From: Tritrichomonas musculus
Taxonomy: Eukaryota > Parabasalia > Tritrichomonadida > Tritrichomonadidae
NCBI GenBank assembly: GCA_039105265.1
Contig: JAPFFF010000012.1
Location: forward strand, 2,728,001 to 2,792,000
Direction of reading: 5' to 3'
DNA length: 64,000 nucleotides
The notes beneath the pieces are model-generated. The model was not told where the DNA came from and ran no database searches. It worked only from the letters and a program-made list of their open reading frames with translations. Shown here in pieces: positions 39,126 through 49,663 of this stretch. Made by a program: the position numbers and the translations under genes. Position 1 is the stretch's first letter; each line of letters begins with the position of its first letter.

Positions 39126-40631
39126 ATGTCTGTTAAGAATGACGATATTGATGAAATTGTTAAAGAAGTTAGAAAAGTTGGTAAAAAAATTACAATAATT
39201 GTATTAAACATGCCAGAAATGGACACAAAAAATCCAACGGAACTTGAAAAATACATAATTGAGCATAAGTCTAGCAGTGAAGTTTGGTTGGCATCAACTT
39301 TCAAACAATCCAAAATGCCACACGAACTTGAAAATTTAGGATATTCAATAGGAGATTTTGTTGAAATGTTAACTCCACCAGAACAATTGCTTGTATCAGA
39401 TCACTTGGTTTTAAGTGATAAATATGGCAAAAATGTTAACATTAGAAATGGATCTAGAATTACAGTTAATCAACCATCTGAATATGCTCAAACAATATGG
39501 TTTACAGGAGGATGTTACATTTATGGAATTGGAAATGAAGATGCATTCACAATTGAATCATATCTCCAAAATAAAATTAATTCAGAAACCAAATTTAAGA
39601 CAATAGTTCGTAACTATGGACAGCTTTATGGAGGAGGAGGCAAAAAATATATGTTGCTGCCTCATATCCTCGATGTCATCAAAAATTACGCTAAAGATGG
39701 AGATATATTAATTATTGGAGGGAACTTCCCTATTCCAAAACGACCAAATTTTCATATTATTGAATCACAAACGTATTTTAAAAAGCCATACAAATATGGT
39801 GAAGTCTTCTTTGAAGTACTACCGCATTTAAACCGTAATGGAAATCATCTTGTTGCAGATTGCGTTTTTGATTATTTAATATCAAAGAAATTATTGGTCG
39901 AATCGCCAGTTTCTGTTGCAAACGAAGAAATTATTGAAAGTCATCCTGTTCTTAAAGATGAACAATTTATGACTCAGCTCGAAGAATATAAATCAAAAAT
40001 ATCTCAATTTAAACACGAAGGAAGAAATGGTGGAATTTGCATGAATGCCAACCCATTTACATATGGACATCGCTACTTAGTCGACACAGCTTCAAAACAA
40101 GTTGATCATTTATATATTTTTGTTGCAGAAGAGAATCGAACATTTTTCCCATTTAAAGATAGATTTCAAATGATTAAAGATGGAGTAAAAGATTTTAAGA
40201 ACGTCACTGTCATTCCAGGAGGTATTTTTGTTGGATCAATTATTACATTTCCAGAATATTACGACAGAGAAGTTAAAAAAGAAGTCAAAATTCTTCCATC
40301 GCTTGATTTACTTATTTTTTCTGATCATCTATGTCCAACATTAAATATCAAAGTTCGTTTTGTTGGAACAGAACCTATTTGTCAAGTGACAAATCAATAT
40401 AATGATCAGTTGAAAAAGATCCTCCCTGAAAAAGGAATCCAATTAGTTGAAATTCCGAGAAAACAAAATGGTAATGAAGTTGTTTCTGCATCTTATGTAA
40501 GAGATTTTATTAAAAGATGGCAAAAAGGTGAATATAAAGCTGGTGACTTGGAGCATTTCAAACAATTAGTTCCGCCAACTACTTTTGAACATATTGAAAA
40601 GATGTATTCTGATATTTTTCCGAAGAAATGA
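39126..40631 (+). CDS. SGNH-like plus citrate-lyase-ligase-like nucleotidyltransferase fusion
   Basis: The protein has 501 aa. Residues about 110-275 look like an SGNH-hydrolase-type alpha/beta fold (TIWFTGGCYIYGIGNEDAFTIE, ILIIGGNFPIP, HLVADCVFDYL). Residues about 290-500 match the C-terminal domain of [citrate (pro-3S)-lyase] ligase, an adenylyl/cytidylyltransferase-like fold. It has the NPFTYGHRYLV nucleotide site (T-x-G-H), the VAEENRTFFPFKDRF segment, FVGTEPICQVTNQYN and the VSASYVRDF end motif. The N-terminal acetyltransferase domain of true CitC is absent. No citrate lyase is visible here, so a role in modifying citrate lyase is doubtful; attaching an activated small group is more likely. 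Similar fusions occur in anaerobic Firmicutes, so lateral gain is plausible. The intact frame and proper initiator show it is domesticated. Confidence 0.8.
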   Translation: MSVKNDDIDEIVKEVRKVGKKITIIVLNMPEMDTKNPTELEKYIIEHKSSSEVWLASTFKQSKMPHELENLGYSIGDFVEMLTPPEQLLVSDHLVLSDKYGKNVNIRNGSRITVNQPSEYAQTIWFTGGCYIYGIGNEDAFTIESYLQNKINSETKFKTIVRNYGQLYGGGGKKYMLLPHILDVIKNYAKDGDILIIGGNFPIPKRPNFHIIESQTYFKKPYKYGEVFFEVLPHLNRNGNHLVADCVFDYLISKKLLVESPVSVANEEIIESHPVLKDEQFMTQLEEYKSKISQFKHEGRNGGICMNANPFTYGHRYLVDTASKQVDHLYIFVAEENRTFFPFKDRFQMIKDGVKDFKNVTVIPGGIFVGSIITFPEYYDREVKKEVKILPSLDLLIFSDHLCPTLNIKVRFVGTEPICQVTNQYNDQLKKILPEKGIQLVEIPRKQNGNEVVSASYVRDFIKRWQKGEYKAGDLEHFKQLVPPTTFEHIEKMYSDIFPKK

Positions 40632-40739
40632 AATATATATGTAATGATATATTATTTGTTTAAAAGATCTTTTCAATTAAAATTTTATTGAATTTTTTTA
40701 AATAGAATATGATCGTTTTTTATAAACGTTATTAAAAAA

Positions 40740-43532
40740 ATGAATGAATCGAAAAAAAGTATATCATCCGAAACGAAAGAATCAAATTTAAATCCAAATA
40801 GCTCTGAAATTGAATTGGAGTCAATCCCTGGAGATAAGTGGATTGACAAACTAAAATATGCATTTGACGAAATTGATACGAATCGAACAGGCTCTATTTC
40901 CTTTGAACAATGGATGAGTTCACGATTACGTTTACTTGTATCAAACGAACCTGTTACAGAGAAGCAAATGAAAGAAATTTTCAATACAATTGACATTAAT
41001 TGCGATAATTCAATTCAATGGAATGAACTGGTTGATTTTTTATTAACGAATAATACTGGAATCGGTAGTCAGAGCGTAGAAAAAAAATTAAAAATTTCTT
41101 TTGTAGCTCCTAATGATCTCATTCTACGCAAATCTAAGCGTCAATCTGCTAACTTCAAAATTATTTTTTTGCCTGCACATGGCGAAATTGTTACGTTGTC
41201 TGATGCTGCCATTACCTTTTGGTCACCAGAAGATTGTGATCCAATTTGCACATTTACCGATAATGATGCATTTGTTGATTTTTGCGATCTAAAATGCTTA
41301 TCTAAAATAGTAATTGCTAAATCAAATCGGCAACTCATATTTTTTGATATCCGAACACATAAAAAGATTAACTTCACTGTATCTGCCGCGCTAGATAATT
41401 CTGAAATACCAAAAATGACTTATAAAGAAGCAAAAAGTTCAATAGTCAGTCGCAATATTCGCCAAATACCTCTTTTTAACACTCCAACAACAATTTATGC
41501 ACATGATACGCAACCTCTCCTTTTTGTTGGAGACGATGATGGAAATATTGAGATTATTAAAATCATGACATCAGGATCATCAAAATTAACTTGGTCATCC
41601 ACACGAATTAATCAAATCAAACTTCATAATGATGATGTTACTCAAATTCAATATCTCAATGATAATGAAGTTTACTGTAGTTCTTCTCTTGATGGAACGT
41701 TTCAACTTTGGCGTTATACTCATTCAGATAATCAACTTCAGCGAGCATATAAAGTATCAATCAGGAATTCAACACCAATTTTAACTTTTGTTTATGATTC
41801 TCGCACAAAAGATGTTGTATTTACTACACCGAATCATTTTTTCGGTGTTTGGCGAACCTTTACAACTCATCAAGAATTAATAGAAACCAAATCAGATGTT
41901 TTTCAAACCCTTCAAATTATCCAATTATCCAAAGATTCTTCTATTTGTGTTGCCATATCGAAAGGTAACTCAATTGCTCTTTACAGGATGCCATCGATGG
42001 AAATAATTACAAGTCACTACCTTGGCCTTCAGCACGAGCTATGTCCACCACGAAGTGCTCTTTATCTCAGCGGCGATCTCTATCTAGCTGGTTCTTTTCT
42101 CTCTCGTTGGAGTTGTATCAATAATACAGACGAAGATCTTTCAGCTCACAAGTCACCTATCGTTGACGTTATGACAAACGATGTTTTTGGCAGAGTTCTC
42201 TCAATTGACCAATATGGTGAATTTATATCATGGGACATTCAAAACGGCAAGAAAATCTGCGTCGTTTCGATCAATGAATTGCACGCAATTGTTTTGTGTG
42301 CGGTTATGGACAAATTGGGAAGGCGAATTGCTGTCGGTTATTCAAATGGAGCTGTAAAATTTTATTCAGCAAATTCTGGCACTTTTCTTGCTGAAATAGA
42401 AAAGGACGCGGTTACTGGTGGTTGTAACTACGTCCTTTTCGATACAATCTTCAATACAGACAGAATCATCTGCTGCTCAGCAAATCATTATGCTGTACTT
42501 TTTGAGGACTTATCTGGTCATAGAGTAAGATTTGTAAGAAAGTTCATCGGGCACACTGAGCCTGTTACTCGTTGTGCCGTTATAAAAGGAAAGTTTTTAT
42601 TAACTATAGGTGCTGAGCATGAGCTCTTTTTGTGGAATATCCAAATGCAAAATCCGACAATCAAATATAATTTACCAAATGACCCAACAGTTGCCCTAGA
42701 TCTGCCAAACAACAATGACATTTTCCTCTGTGGCGATGTTATGGGGAATATCAACTTAATGCGTCTCGATAGTCCAAATCCCGTATCAACGTTCAAAGGT
42801 ATCGGTATGAGCATCAAATCGCCTTTAACAACCCTTTTTATCTGCCCAAAAAGCTCCTTTCTTATATCTGGCAACCTTCACGGATATATTAAATATTGGT
42901 CAATACAGGATGGCGGCAAGTTTATCGAACAGCGTCGATTTCGCGCCCACAATGAAGCCATACTTTCCATCTCCTTTTCCGAGGACTTTAACGTGATGGT
43001 TACTGGAAGCCGAGACGAAGAAATAAAAATTTGGTCGCTCGAGCCACTCGCATTACTCGGGTCCCTTGGCAAAGAGCACAAATTTGTCCTAGCCGACCAG
43101 ACCACCTGGGAGAGCTTTGAGCCTCTTCCTGACGATCCGTTCCACTTCATGGACAAGTTTCAGGCCGACATCGCTGTATACGATAGAGAAAGGCTTCATT
43201 CAATCCGATCAGAAAAATCGCCCGGTAATGTGGCGACCGTTAAATCTGATCGGAAAAGTGAAGGTGATGTGAACAGCAATCGTGAAGTTCCCTTCTCTCT
43301 GGAGAACGTGACGAGGATGTGCGAGTCAATGGAGGACCTCTGCCTGTCCGGCAGGAAGTACTTGGAACTGGCCGCTAAAAAAGATGATGAAATGTCAAAA
43401 AGTGCCTCAATTAAAGAGCCTCCGCCCGTCGAAATCGATATTGTTGATAACAATTTGATAACTGACGCAATCCAGATGATAAAGCAGGCTCGTTCAAGAC
43501 CTAAAATATGGAGGCCAAAAGGGAAAGCATAA
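40740..43532 (+). CDS. EF-hand plus WD40 repeat protein
   Basis: The protein has 930 aa. Residues about 35-105 hold two EF-hands. The first loop (DTNRTGSISFEQ) has a Q at position 12; the second (DINCDNSIQWNE) is complete for Ca2+ binding. About 120-790 contain many WD40-type blades, probably two propellers: AHDTQPLLFVGDDDGNIEII, EVYCSSSLDGTFQLWRY, VMVTGSRDEEIKIWSL and others. The tail (790-930) is helical and charged, without a known domain. The arrangement resembles the WDR49/WDR64/EFCAB8 group found in flagellates and animals, often tied to axonemes; an axonemal or cytoskeletal role is inference. GC climbs towards the 3' end. No clean initiator stands within 40 nt; TTTTCAATTA lies near 40673. 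Confidence 0.9.
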   Translation: MNESKKSISSETKESNLNPNSSEIELESIPGDKWIDKLKYAFDEIDTNRTGSISFEQWMSSRLRLLVSNEPVTEKQMKEIFNTIDINCDNSIQWNELVDFLLTNNTGIGSQSVEKKLKISFVAPNDLILRKSKRQSANFKIIFLPAHGEIVTLSDAAITFWSPEDCDPICTFTDNDAFVDFCDLKCLSKIVIAKSNRQLIFFDIRTHKKINFTVSAALDNSEIPKMTYKEAKSSIVSRNIRQIPLFNTPTTIYAHDTQPLLFVGDDDGNIEIIKIMTSGSSKLTWSSTRINQIKLHNDDVTQIQYLNDNEVYCSSSLDGTFQLWRYTHSDNQLQRAYKVSIRNSTPILTFVYDSRTKDVVFTTPNHFFGVWRTFTTHQELIETKSDVFQTLQIIQLSKDSSICVAISKGNSIALYRMPSMEIITSHYLGLQHELCPPRSALYLSGDLYLAGSFLSRWSCINNTDEDLSAHKSPIVDVMTNDVFGRVLSIDQYGEFISWDIQNGKKICVVSINELHAIVLCAVMDKLGRRIAVGYSNGAVKFYSANSGTFLAEIEKDAVTGGCNYVLFDTIFNTDRIICCSANHYAVLFEDLSGHRVRFVRKFIGHTEPVTRCAVIKGKFLLTIGAEHELFLWNIQMQNPTIKYNLPNDPTVALDLPNNNDIFLCGDVMGNINLMRLDSPNPVSTFKGIGMSIKSPLTTLFICPKSSFLISGNLHGYIKYWSIQDGGKFIEQRRFRAHNEAILSISFSEDFNVMVTGSRDEEIKIWSLEPLALLGSLGKEHKFVLADQTTWESFEPLPDDPFHFMDKFQADIAVYDRERLHSIRSEKSPGNVATVKSDRKSEGDVNSNREVPFSLENVTRMCESMEDLCLSGRKYLELAAKKDDEMSKSASIKEPPPVEIDIVDNNLITDAIQMIKQARSRPKIWRPKGKA

Positions 43533-45695
43533 AGAAACATTGTGTTCAGTAATATATTAATTTAATGTGTTGTATTTTTATTATTGTGTAAATAAAATGT
43601 TTATATATATGCTTCTGATTTTGGTAATTATTTGATTAATTATATTCAAGCTTCATTCTGTTTTTTTAATCTTGAGTGTACGATGAATACTTTTTGCCAT
43701 TTATTTTCTGCTTTGTCAGAAAAATCGGCATCAGTTAGATTTTGGAGAGTGAATGTCAACTAGTTCCATTGATGCATGCTCCTTTTGATGCAGACTCCAT
43801 TTTCATTTCACTTCATAAATCTATGGGCACTGATAATCTTGAAATATTTGCTTAGTGTCAGATCTCGTTGCAACTTTATTGTTAGTGATTCGTTATAAAA
43901 TACTAATAATCGACTCGGTTTTGTAATTTGATGTTTCGAATTCATTGTGAGGTCTATATAGCTTGTTCGCATAACTGCTACTGTACTTCTCTGTAAGCTG
44001 AGCTTCTGCAATATCAGTCAAAGAGAATTATTCATAAAGGATTTGTAATGTGTTTGAATCGTGCATGCGCTTTCTCTTTAAGCTATTCAGTCAATGATTT
44101 AAGCTGCCACTTTGCCATGCCATTTGTATCATTCTAATCTGATTCTCGCATTTTCTTATAATTTTATCATCAGCGGCACATTTAATATGATATGTTCCAA
44201 AGAATCTCACTCTAACTTTCAAACCCTTCTCGTCAATGGCCTTATAAGCTTGTTTCATAAGAATTTCTTCCTTGATCTTGATGACGAACTTTCTGCATCA
44301 ATGATAGACAAACTTTTCACGAGACCTTTCTTGAATGAAGATTGTGAAAATCTTCTTAATTGCTATGTTATCAAAGGCTTTATATTCGATTCATAATATT
44401 CAATCTGAACTTCTTGAAAAGACAACATGAATCATCGATACTTGATGTTCGATTATGGCATTGACTTCTTTAATGCATCTTAACAAATAGATATCAGCTA
44501 AATGCTGGTCCAGTGCACAACCACCGTGTACATATCTTCAGAATATTCACTTTCACAAAGTCGACACTAGTTGATCCTCGTTAATTATGAGTGTATTTTG
44601 GTTGATCTGATATCTCGAACAAGCTTCGCGTGAAATCATGTTTATTAGAGAAATTCATTATTGAAGTTCTCTTCGTTGCTATTTGCATCTGATATGTTTT
44701 CATTTCATGCGTATTTGCTTCAGCAAATATATCATCTTCAGCCCGAGTAATCGGAATTAGCAGCTTCATTTGATATCAAACTCGCATTATATTATGATTC
44801 TAAATCAATAGCTCTTTTAGTAGAATTGCTTCTAGTATCTTCAAAAGAAAAGTCTGTTGTATTATCTTGATCAATATTCATTCACATACCTCGCGACTAA
44901 AGTTTACCTTTCATGTAGATTGTGAGAGCTTACGTTTTGATAACGATGTGAACTTTCATTTCGACAGTATTTGCAAGAGAATTTGTTTATGAATTCATAT
45001 CTAATTAGCGTGATATAGTATCATCTACTCAAGATATTGAAGCATCAGGCTTCTTGTAATCGGCCAATCTCTTTACCAAATCAGTCACCAATCGCTATCT
45101 GCCAACGCAGTACCAAGCGTTTTCTTGGCAGTGAATATAGATCTCATTATTCATTTGCAACGATGGTCCATTCTACTTCAAAATTCTTTTATTTTGAGAA
45201 TAAGAGAGAAAATTACAAACTCAAGTGAAGCTCAAAAAGTTTCTAGGCCAAATCATAGTATTTTCAAAAAATTAAAAATGTATAATTATATAATATTTCA
45301 TTATTGATAAAAACAAATTAAAACATTGTGTATATAATTTAGGATTAATGGCTTTTTGAGATTTAATGGTGATAAGATTTAATGAAGATGAGTTTTTAGA
45401 GGATAAAATTGTGATATGAATGGTTATTTAAAAAAAAAAAAAAAAAAAAATTGAATGTTTAAATAGACGATGTTTAGAATAAAATAATTCCATCACTTTT
45501 TAATTGGTATTTGACCACATAACTATTTAAAATGAAAACTTTGAACTATTTACAAATTATGCTTTTATTTTAATTAATATATATATTCTTTATTTTCTGT
45601 TTATTGAAGATAACTGGTAAATAAAAAAAGAGGAAGTAAAAAAAAAAGTATTATATTTAACGAAGAAACATGTTTCTTTTTATTATTATTATTTT
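43533..45695. other. Intergenic region containing a decayed coding block
   Basis: From about 43790 to 45235 the base composition is less AT-rich than normal spacer, and word usage looks coding-like. No frame stays open for more than about 95 codons and the fragments do not agree with a family I know. Minus-strand pieces such as IFIQERSREK and IDQDNTTDFSFEDTR are separated by many stops. I read it as an old gene or element relic. A run of about 20 A lies at 45430-45449. The remaining parts are plain AT-rich spacer. Confidence 0.5.
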
Positions 45696-47990
45696 TTAGT
45701 CGACAACAGCATGAGTTTCTAATGCAGAAGGAATCATATTCAACAATTCTTCACTACTTGCACGAGCAACATTATTCTTGACAGCTATGCAACCTTCAGT
45801 CGAAACCCACATTGCATCTTTTAGAGGTACATTTGTCCTCTGGAACCTGAGGGCCTGCCAAATGTTTCTTTCGATGTCAGGATCAGGTGTAATCATTTCG
45901 AACATGTCGATCAGTGGGAGGCATACTTTGATATCAAGTACGCTTGCTCCATCTTGCACTATATGGATCATTCCGAAAGGATTGATCAGTTTGTTGATAG
46001 TGAAAGTGTAGTTCTGTGTAACTTTTGAGCCTTCATTTAAGCTGTTGATTGACCATTCTGGTACTTGTGGTGGTGTCAAGGTAACTGGAACGTTAAATGA
46101 TACGGAGAGTGATGGAATAACACCCTTAGCAGACAATCTCAATTCAATTGAAAGGGAACGATCTGAAGGAACAACCACTGTGGCAATTTCAACAGTCAAT
46201 GCATGATAAACTGGAGAAATTTCAATAAATTCTCTTCTTTTGCCACCAATGGAAGCCACTGGTAGCGTTGATGGATAGTAAAGGCCAGACGCTAAAAGGC
46301 CTAAATCAATTACATTAATATGAATAAATGGTGATAATGGAATGCTATTTTTTTGTGGAACTGTTGATGGGGAAAGTGATTCTTTTCTGCCAGAAGGGCG
46401 CGACTCATTTTGTTGTTGCCTCATTTTCATTCCATTTTGCATAGCCAGCATATAGATTGGCTGAGTGAGCTCTTGGACAATATCGTCAAGATCTGATTCG
46501 CTTGAAATAGCTGATAAAGCTGAAACAAGCTGAATTTTTAGTAGAATTGAGATGCTATCATCTTTATCGCGTATTTTGAAATCATTCTTTGTTGTTGTAA
46601 TCATTTGGCCGGATTTATCTGAATTGGAAAAGAGACTATGTTTCATAGCTGCTATCAAATCTGCACGAAGATGAACAGGAACTATATCTGCTAAATAAAC
46701 CAAGAATAATGAACGGGTTGAAAGATCATTAATTTGTTTTACTACTTCCAGTATGTTTTGTATTTGATCAAGAACATAATGCTTCTGATGCCATGTGTAA
46801 TATGCAACGCATGAAGCAGCTAATCTCCAGTAACGACTGTCGCTTTCGCTTGACAAAAGTTTCATGAGTTCTTTTGTAATATCAATATTGTCTTTTGTAG
46901 CCAAGAAAGATGATATTGCAACAAGAATATAGAAAAAGTTAGAATCTTTTGCAGATTGATAGGCTTTGCTCAATAAGCGAGAGAGTTCCTTTAACGACTT
47001 AGCAACATCAGCAAAAAGAGAGATGACTTGAATTTTTGAGGATTTTGAGTTTAGCATGTGCTGAGTGATCCTATCGAAAAAGTGATTATTTTGAGACATT
47101 TTAACAATTTGTAGTGCTGTAATTAGAAGTTCCATTACAATTCCATCGCAATATGGATGATTAATTACGTCAACAATGAAAGGCATAATTGAATCGGATG
47201 GTACATCAACTATGTGGGTGAAATCGTGACATGATGGCATTGCTGCTATCAGGAAGCCTGCAATTGGATAAGATACGTGTGGTAAAATAGAGATAATATC
47301 TTGTATTGAGGGATGAATTAATTTGAGAATAAAATATAATAAATTGACATTGATAATATGTCCATTTACATAAATAATGCGTTTCAGATCGTTGTAGTAT
47401 GGTCTAATAATGTTACCAATGTCCTGAAAGTCAATTGAAATATAAAATTTAATCAGATACACAGCAAGAAAACAAAGTTGAGTTAATTTTGAAGTAAGTT
47501 GCTTAAGAGTTAATTGGACTATTTGTGTGTTAATCTTGATATAATTTCTAAATTTATAAAGAACATAAAAGGCGGCGTAGCAAATATGCTCACTGTCATT
47601 TTCAAGGTAAGGTAAAATGAAATTGAAATTATTAAATGTTTGAACAATACAGTTTGGAGGTGCTGAGCTAATGGCCATCAAAATTGCCTCGGTAAATTTA
47701 TGATCTGCGTTTGTAAGCTCAGTTTTAAATTGTGGAAGCATTTGTTGCCAAAAATCTTCTGGTAACTGCATATCACGTATTGCAAAAAGAACTGTTTGAC
47801 GTTTTTCTGGTTTTATACGACTTAGATTGAGGAATTGATAAATACGAGCAGAAACTGCAGAAAGATCAAGCTGTGGTGAGGTTGCTAAATATTCAACATA
47901 ATGAACAAATTCTTCTGGTCTATGCGGAATTGCTTTCACTGTATCTGTTTGCGTAGAAACATTGTCAAAAGGTAGTTGAGATTTCATCAT
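45696..47990 (-). CDS. Adaptin-like large subunit of a vesicle-coat complex
   Basis: The protein has 764 aa from the first ATG at 47988-47990. Longer readings need a TTG, and the initiator TCACTT at 48002-48007 supports the ATG. Residues about 25-470 are a helical HEAT/ARM solenoid like the adaptin trunk (PEKRQTVLFAIRDM, HICYAAFYVLYKF, LLYFILKLIHPS). A linker rich in S, P and R follows (about 505-540). About 545-764 are beta-rich and resemble an appendage (ear) region, with VYHALTVEIATVVVPSDRSL and NYTFTINKLINPFGMIHI. The subunit type (AP-1 to AP-5, TSET or COPI) cannot be fixed. Such proteins choose cargo and recruit clathrin or accessory factors at membranes. Confidence 0.65.
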   Translation of the reverse strand: MMKSQLPFDNVSTQTDTVKAIPHRPEEFVHYVEYLATSPQLDLSAVSARIYQFLNLSRIKPEKRQTVLFAIRDMQLPEDFWQQMLPQFKTELTNADHKFTEAILMAISSAPPNCIVQTFNNFNFILPYLENDSEHICYAAFYVLYKFRNYIKINTQIVQLTLKQLTSKLTQLCFLAVYLIKFYISIDFQDIGNIIRPYYNDLKRIIYVNGHIINVNLLYFILKLIHPSIQDIISILPHVSYPIAGFLIAAMPSCHDFTHIVDVPSDSIMPFIVDVINHPYCDGIVMELLITALQIVKMSQNNHFFDRITQHMLNSKSSKIQVISLFADVAKSLKELSRLLSKAYQSAKDSNFFYILVAISSFLATKDNIDITKELMKLLSSESDSRYWRLAASCVAYYTWHQKHYVLDQIQNILEVVKQINDLSTRSLFLVYLADIVPVHLRADLIAAMKHSLFSNSDKSGQMITTTKNDFKIRDKDDSISILLKIQLVSALSAISSESDLDDIVQELTQPIYMLAMQNGMKMRQQQNESRPSGRKESLSPSTVPQKNSIPLSPFIHINVIDLGLLASGLYYPSTLPVASIGGKRREFIEISPVYHALTVEIATVVVPSDRSLSIELRLSAKGVIPSLSVSFNVPVTLTPPQVPEWSINSLNEGSKVTQNYTFTINKLINPFGMIHIVQDGASVLDIKVCLPLIDMFEMITPDPDIERNIWQALRFQRTNVPLKDAMWVSTEGCIAVKNNVARASSEELLNMIPSALETHAVVD

Positions 47991-48001
47991 TTTTTTTGGA
48001 A

Positions 48002-48007
48002 AAGTGA
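48002..48007 (-). promoter_or_regulatory. Initiator TCACTT of the adaptin-like gene
   Basis: Minus-strand CTTCACTTTTCC matches TCAYTW. The expected +1 A (48005) lies 15 nt before the ATG. Confidence 0.65.
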
Positions 48008-48527
48008 AGGTCAATTTTTGTATGAAAAAGTTTTAATAGAATAAATTAATTTATATAAATTAGCTTTGAATGTTTTTTAATCGGTATTCATCCATTCATT
48101 TCAAAGAGCATCAATTTGCAAAGATTATTCATAAAGTAATTTTAAACATGTATATATTGAATATTTTTAATGAGAATTTAAAATTCATTTTTCTAGAAAA
48201 ATAAGAAATTTTTTATATCTTATCTCCAAAAGAAGCTATTAATTCAACCTTTTTTGGTATATTATTAAATATTATTTTAAGCAAATGAAAATTTTAAATA
48301 AAGTTTTAGATCAATGGTATTTCAACATATTCATATAAAAATTGTAACTAGCTAAATTAGCCATTTTTCCAATTTGCAAATAATTTTTTGTGCATATATC
48401 CGTGAATGTAATACATTCGCAATATTTGTTGAATGCAATTATACGAAAAAATATGTTATATTTTCTGTTAAAATTTTTATTTCAAATTATAAAAAACTTT
48501 TTGAGATTATTTAAAAAGATAAAAAGT

Positions 48528-49479
48528 TAACGTTCTTTCATTTGAACCATAGCATTTCATCAGAGTCGTAGCAAAAGGTCAAATAGAATTGACGATTAGT
48601 CAATTTATTATACTTTAATTCACCATAAATTCAATTTTATTCAATATCTTGCTACGAGTTTATTTCTGAGGAATTTTCAAACTTGTATTGTATTTTGAAT
48701 TTTCAATGAAAATCCAATATCTCAATTCATTTGATTTTTTTGGAAACTCGAAGGGATTCTTCACCATTAATGTAACAAAGTAATTACATAGATACAATTT
48801 CAAGCCTGATGATCGACTGATTTCCATAAGAGAATGTATAAATTTAATTGATGAAGCATCTTCCTCAAATATTCGAACAAGTACAGCTACCACAAATGTT
48901 GATTACGTCGCATGTTAAGAGCACTGGCACAGAAAGAAATGTTACAATGCTAAAGGAGGTAAGCAAAACAATTAATTAAATAAATCCTACAATTTAACAA
49001 ATCTAAAAGAAATTGATGAGATTAATACACTCGTTTCACAAAGACAGATTCTAAATATCGTTGTTTAGGCGCTGATGTCGATTTTCTCTAATTTTCTTTA
49101 TGATCTTAAAAACTCAAAATTAGAAAATTTTTGTTTTTTATTATGCATTAATTTATTTAAAACATATATTTTATATAAATTTTGTTGTTTTTCCTTGAAA
49201 AATAAAGATAAATCTAATTTTATATTTGAATGATTATTCAAAATTCAAAGGGTGTTGTAAATAATTTGAATTGAAAAAACAAAATAGAAATATCTTATTA
49301 AAAATATATAAATATTATCGAAATAATGAATTTATATTTATATACATATTAATTAATATTTAAAAATAAATTATAATAATTAATTCTAATATTTTAACGA
49401 AGATATTATAAAAAAATGCTTTCAATTCAATCTTGCTACGACTCTGATGAAGCGCTATGGCATTTTTGAAAGAACGTTA
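48528..49479. mobile_element. TA-flanked TIR element with a gene-like fragment inside
   Basis: The 952-bp element begins TA-ACGTTCTTTC and ends GAAAGAACGT-TA. The TIR is about 45 bp with about eight mismatches; the shared inner part is CATCAGAGTCGTAGCAA. Inside, the minus strand (48660-48905) reads a non-repetitive peptide (VLVRIFEEDASSIKFIHSL, FVTLMVKNPFEFPKKSNEL). It looks like real protein sequence but has no start, and a stop lies just upstream. It may be a captured host fragment or the remains of the element's own protein. Confidence 0.65.
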
Positions 49480-49663
49480 TTATGAACATAAAATATTTTG
49501 AAAATTAGTTTTTGCATAAAAATAATCTAAAATGTTTTACAAAAAAATGCATAAAAATTTTTCTGAATTCATAAAAAGAATGAAAAATATTATTTTCAAA
49601 AAGTTATTTCAGGATGTAAACGTTATATTCTATATATATCACCTCTCAATCTGACATATTGGA

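Larger units (their letters stand above)
47991..49663. other. Divergent intergenic region with a 0.95-kb TIR element
   Basis: Contains the adaptin-like gene initiator and the element at 48528-49479. Outside these the sequence is featureless and AT-rich. Confidence 0.6.

Noticed and set aside
44112-44396. 94-residue plus-strand protein
   Set aside because: The sequence on the other strand looks more like old coding DNA, and this frame has no start context or family match.
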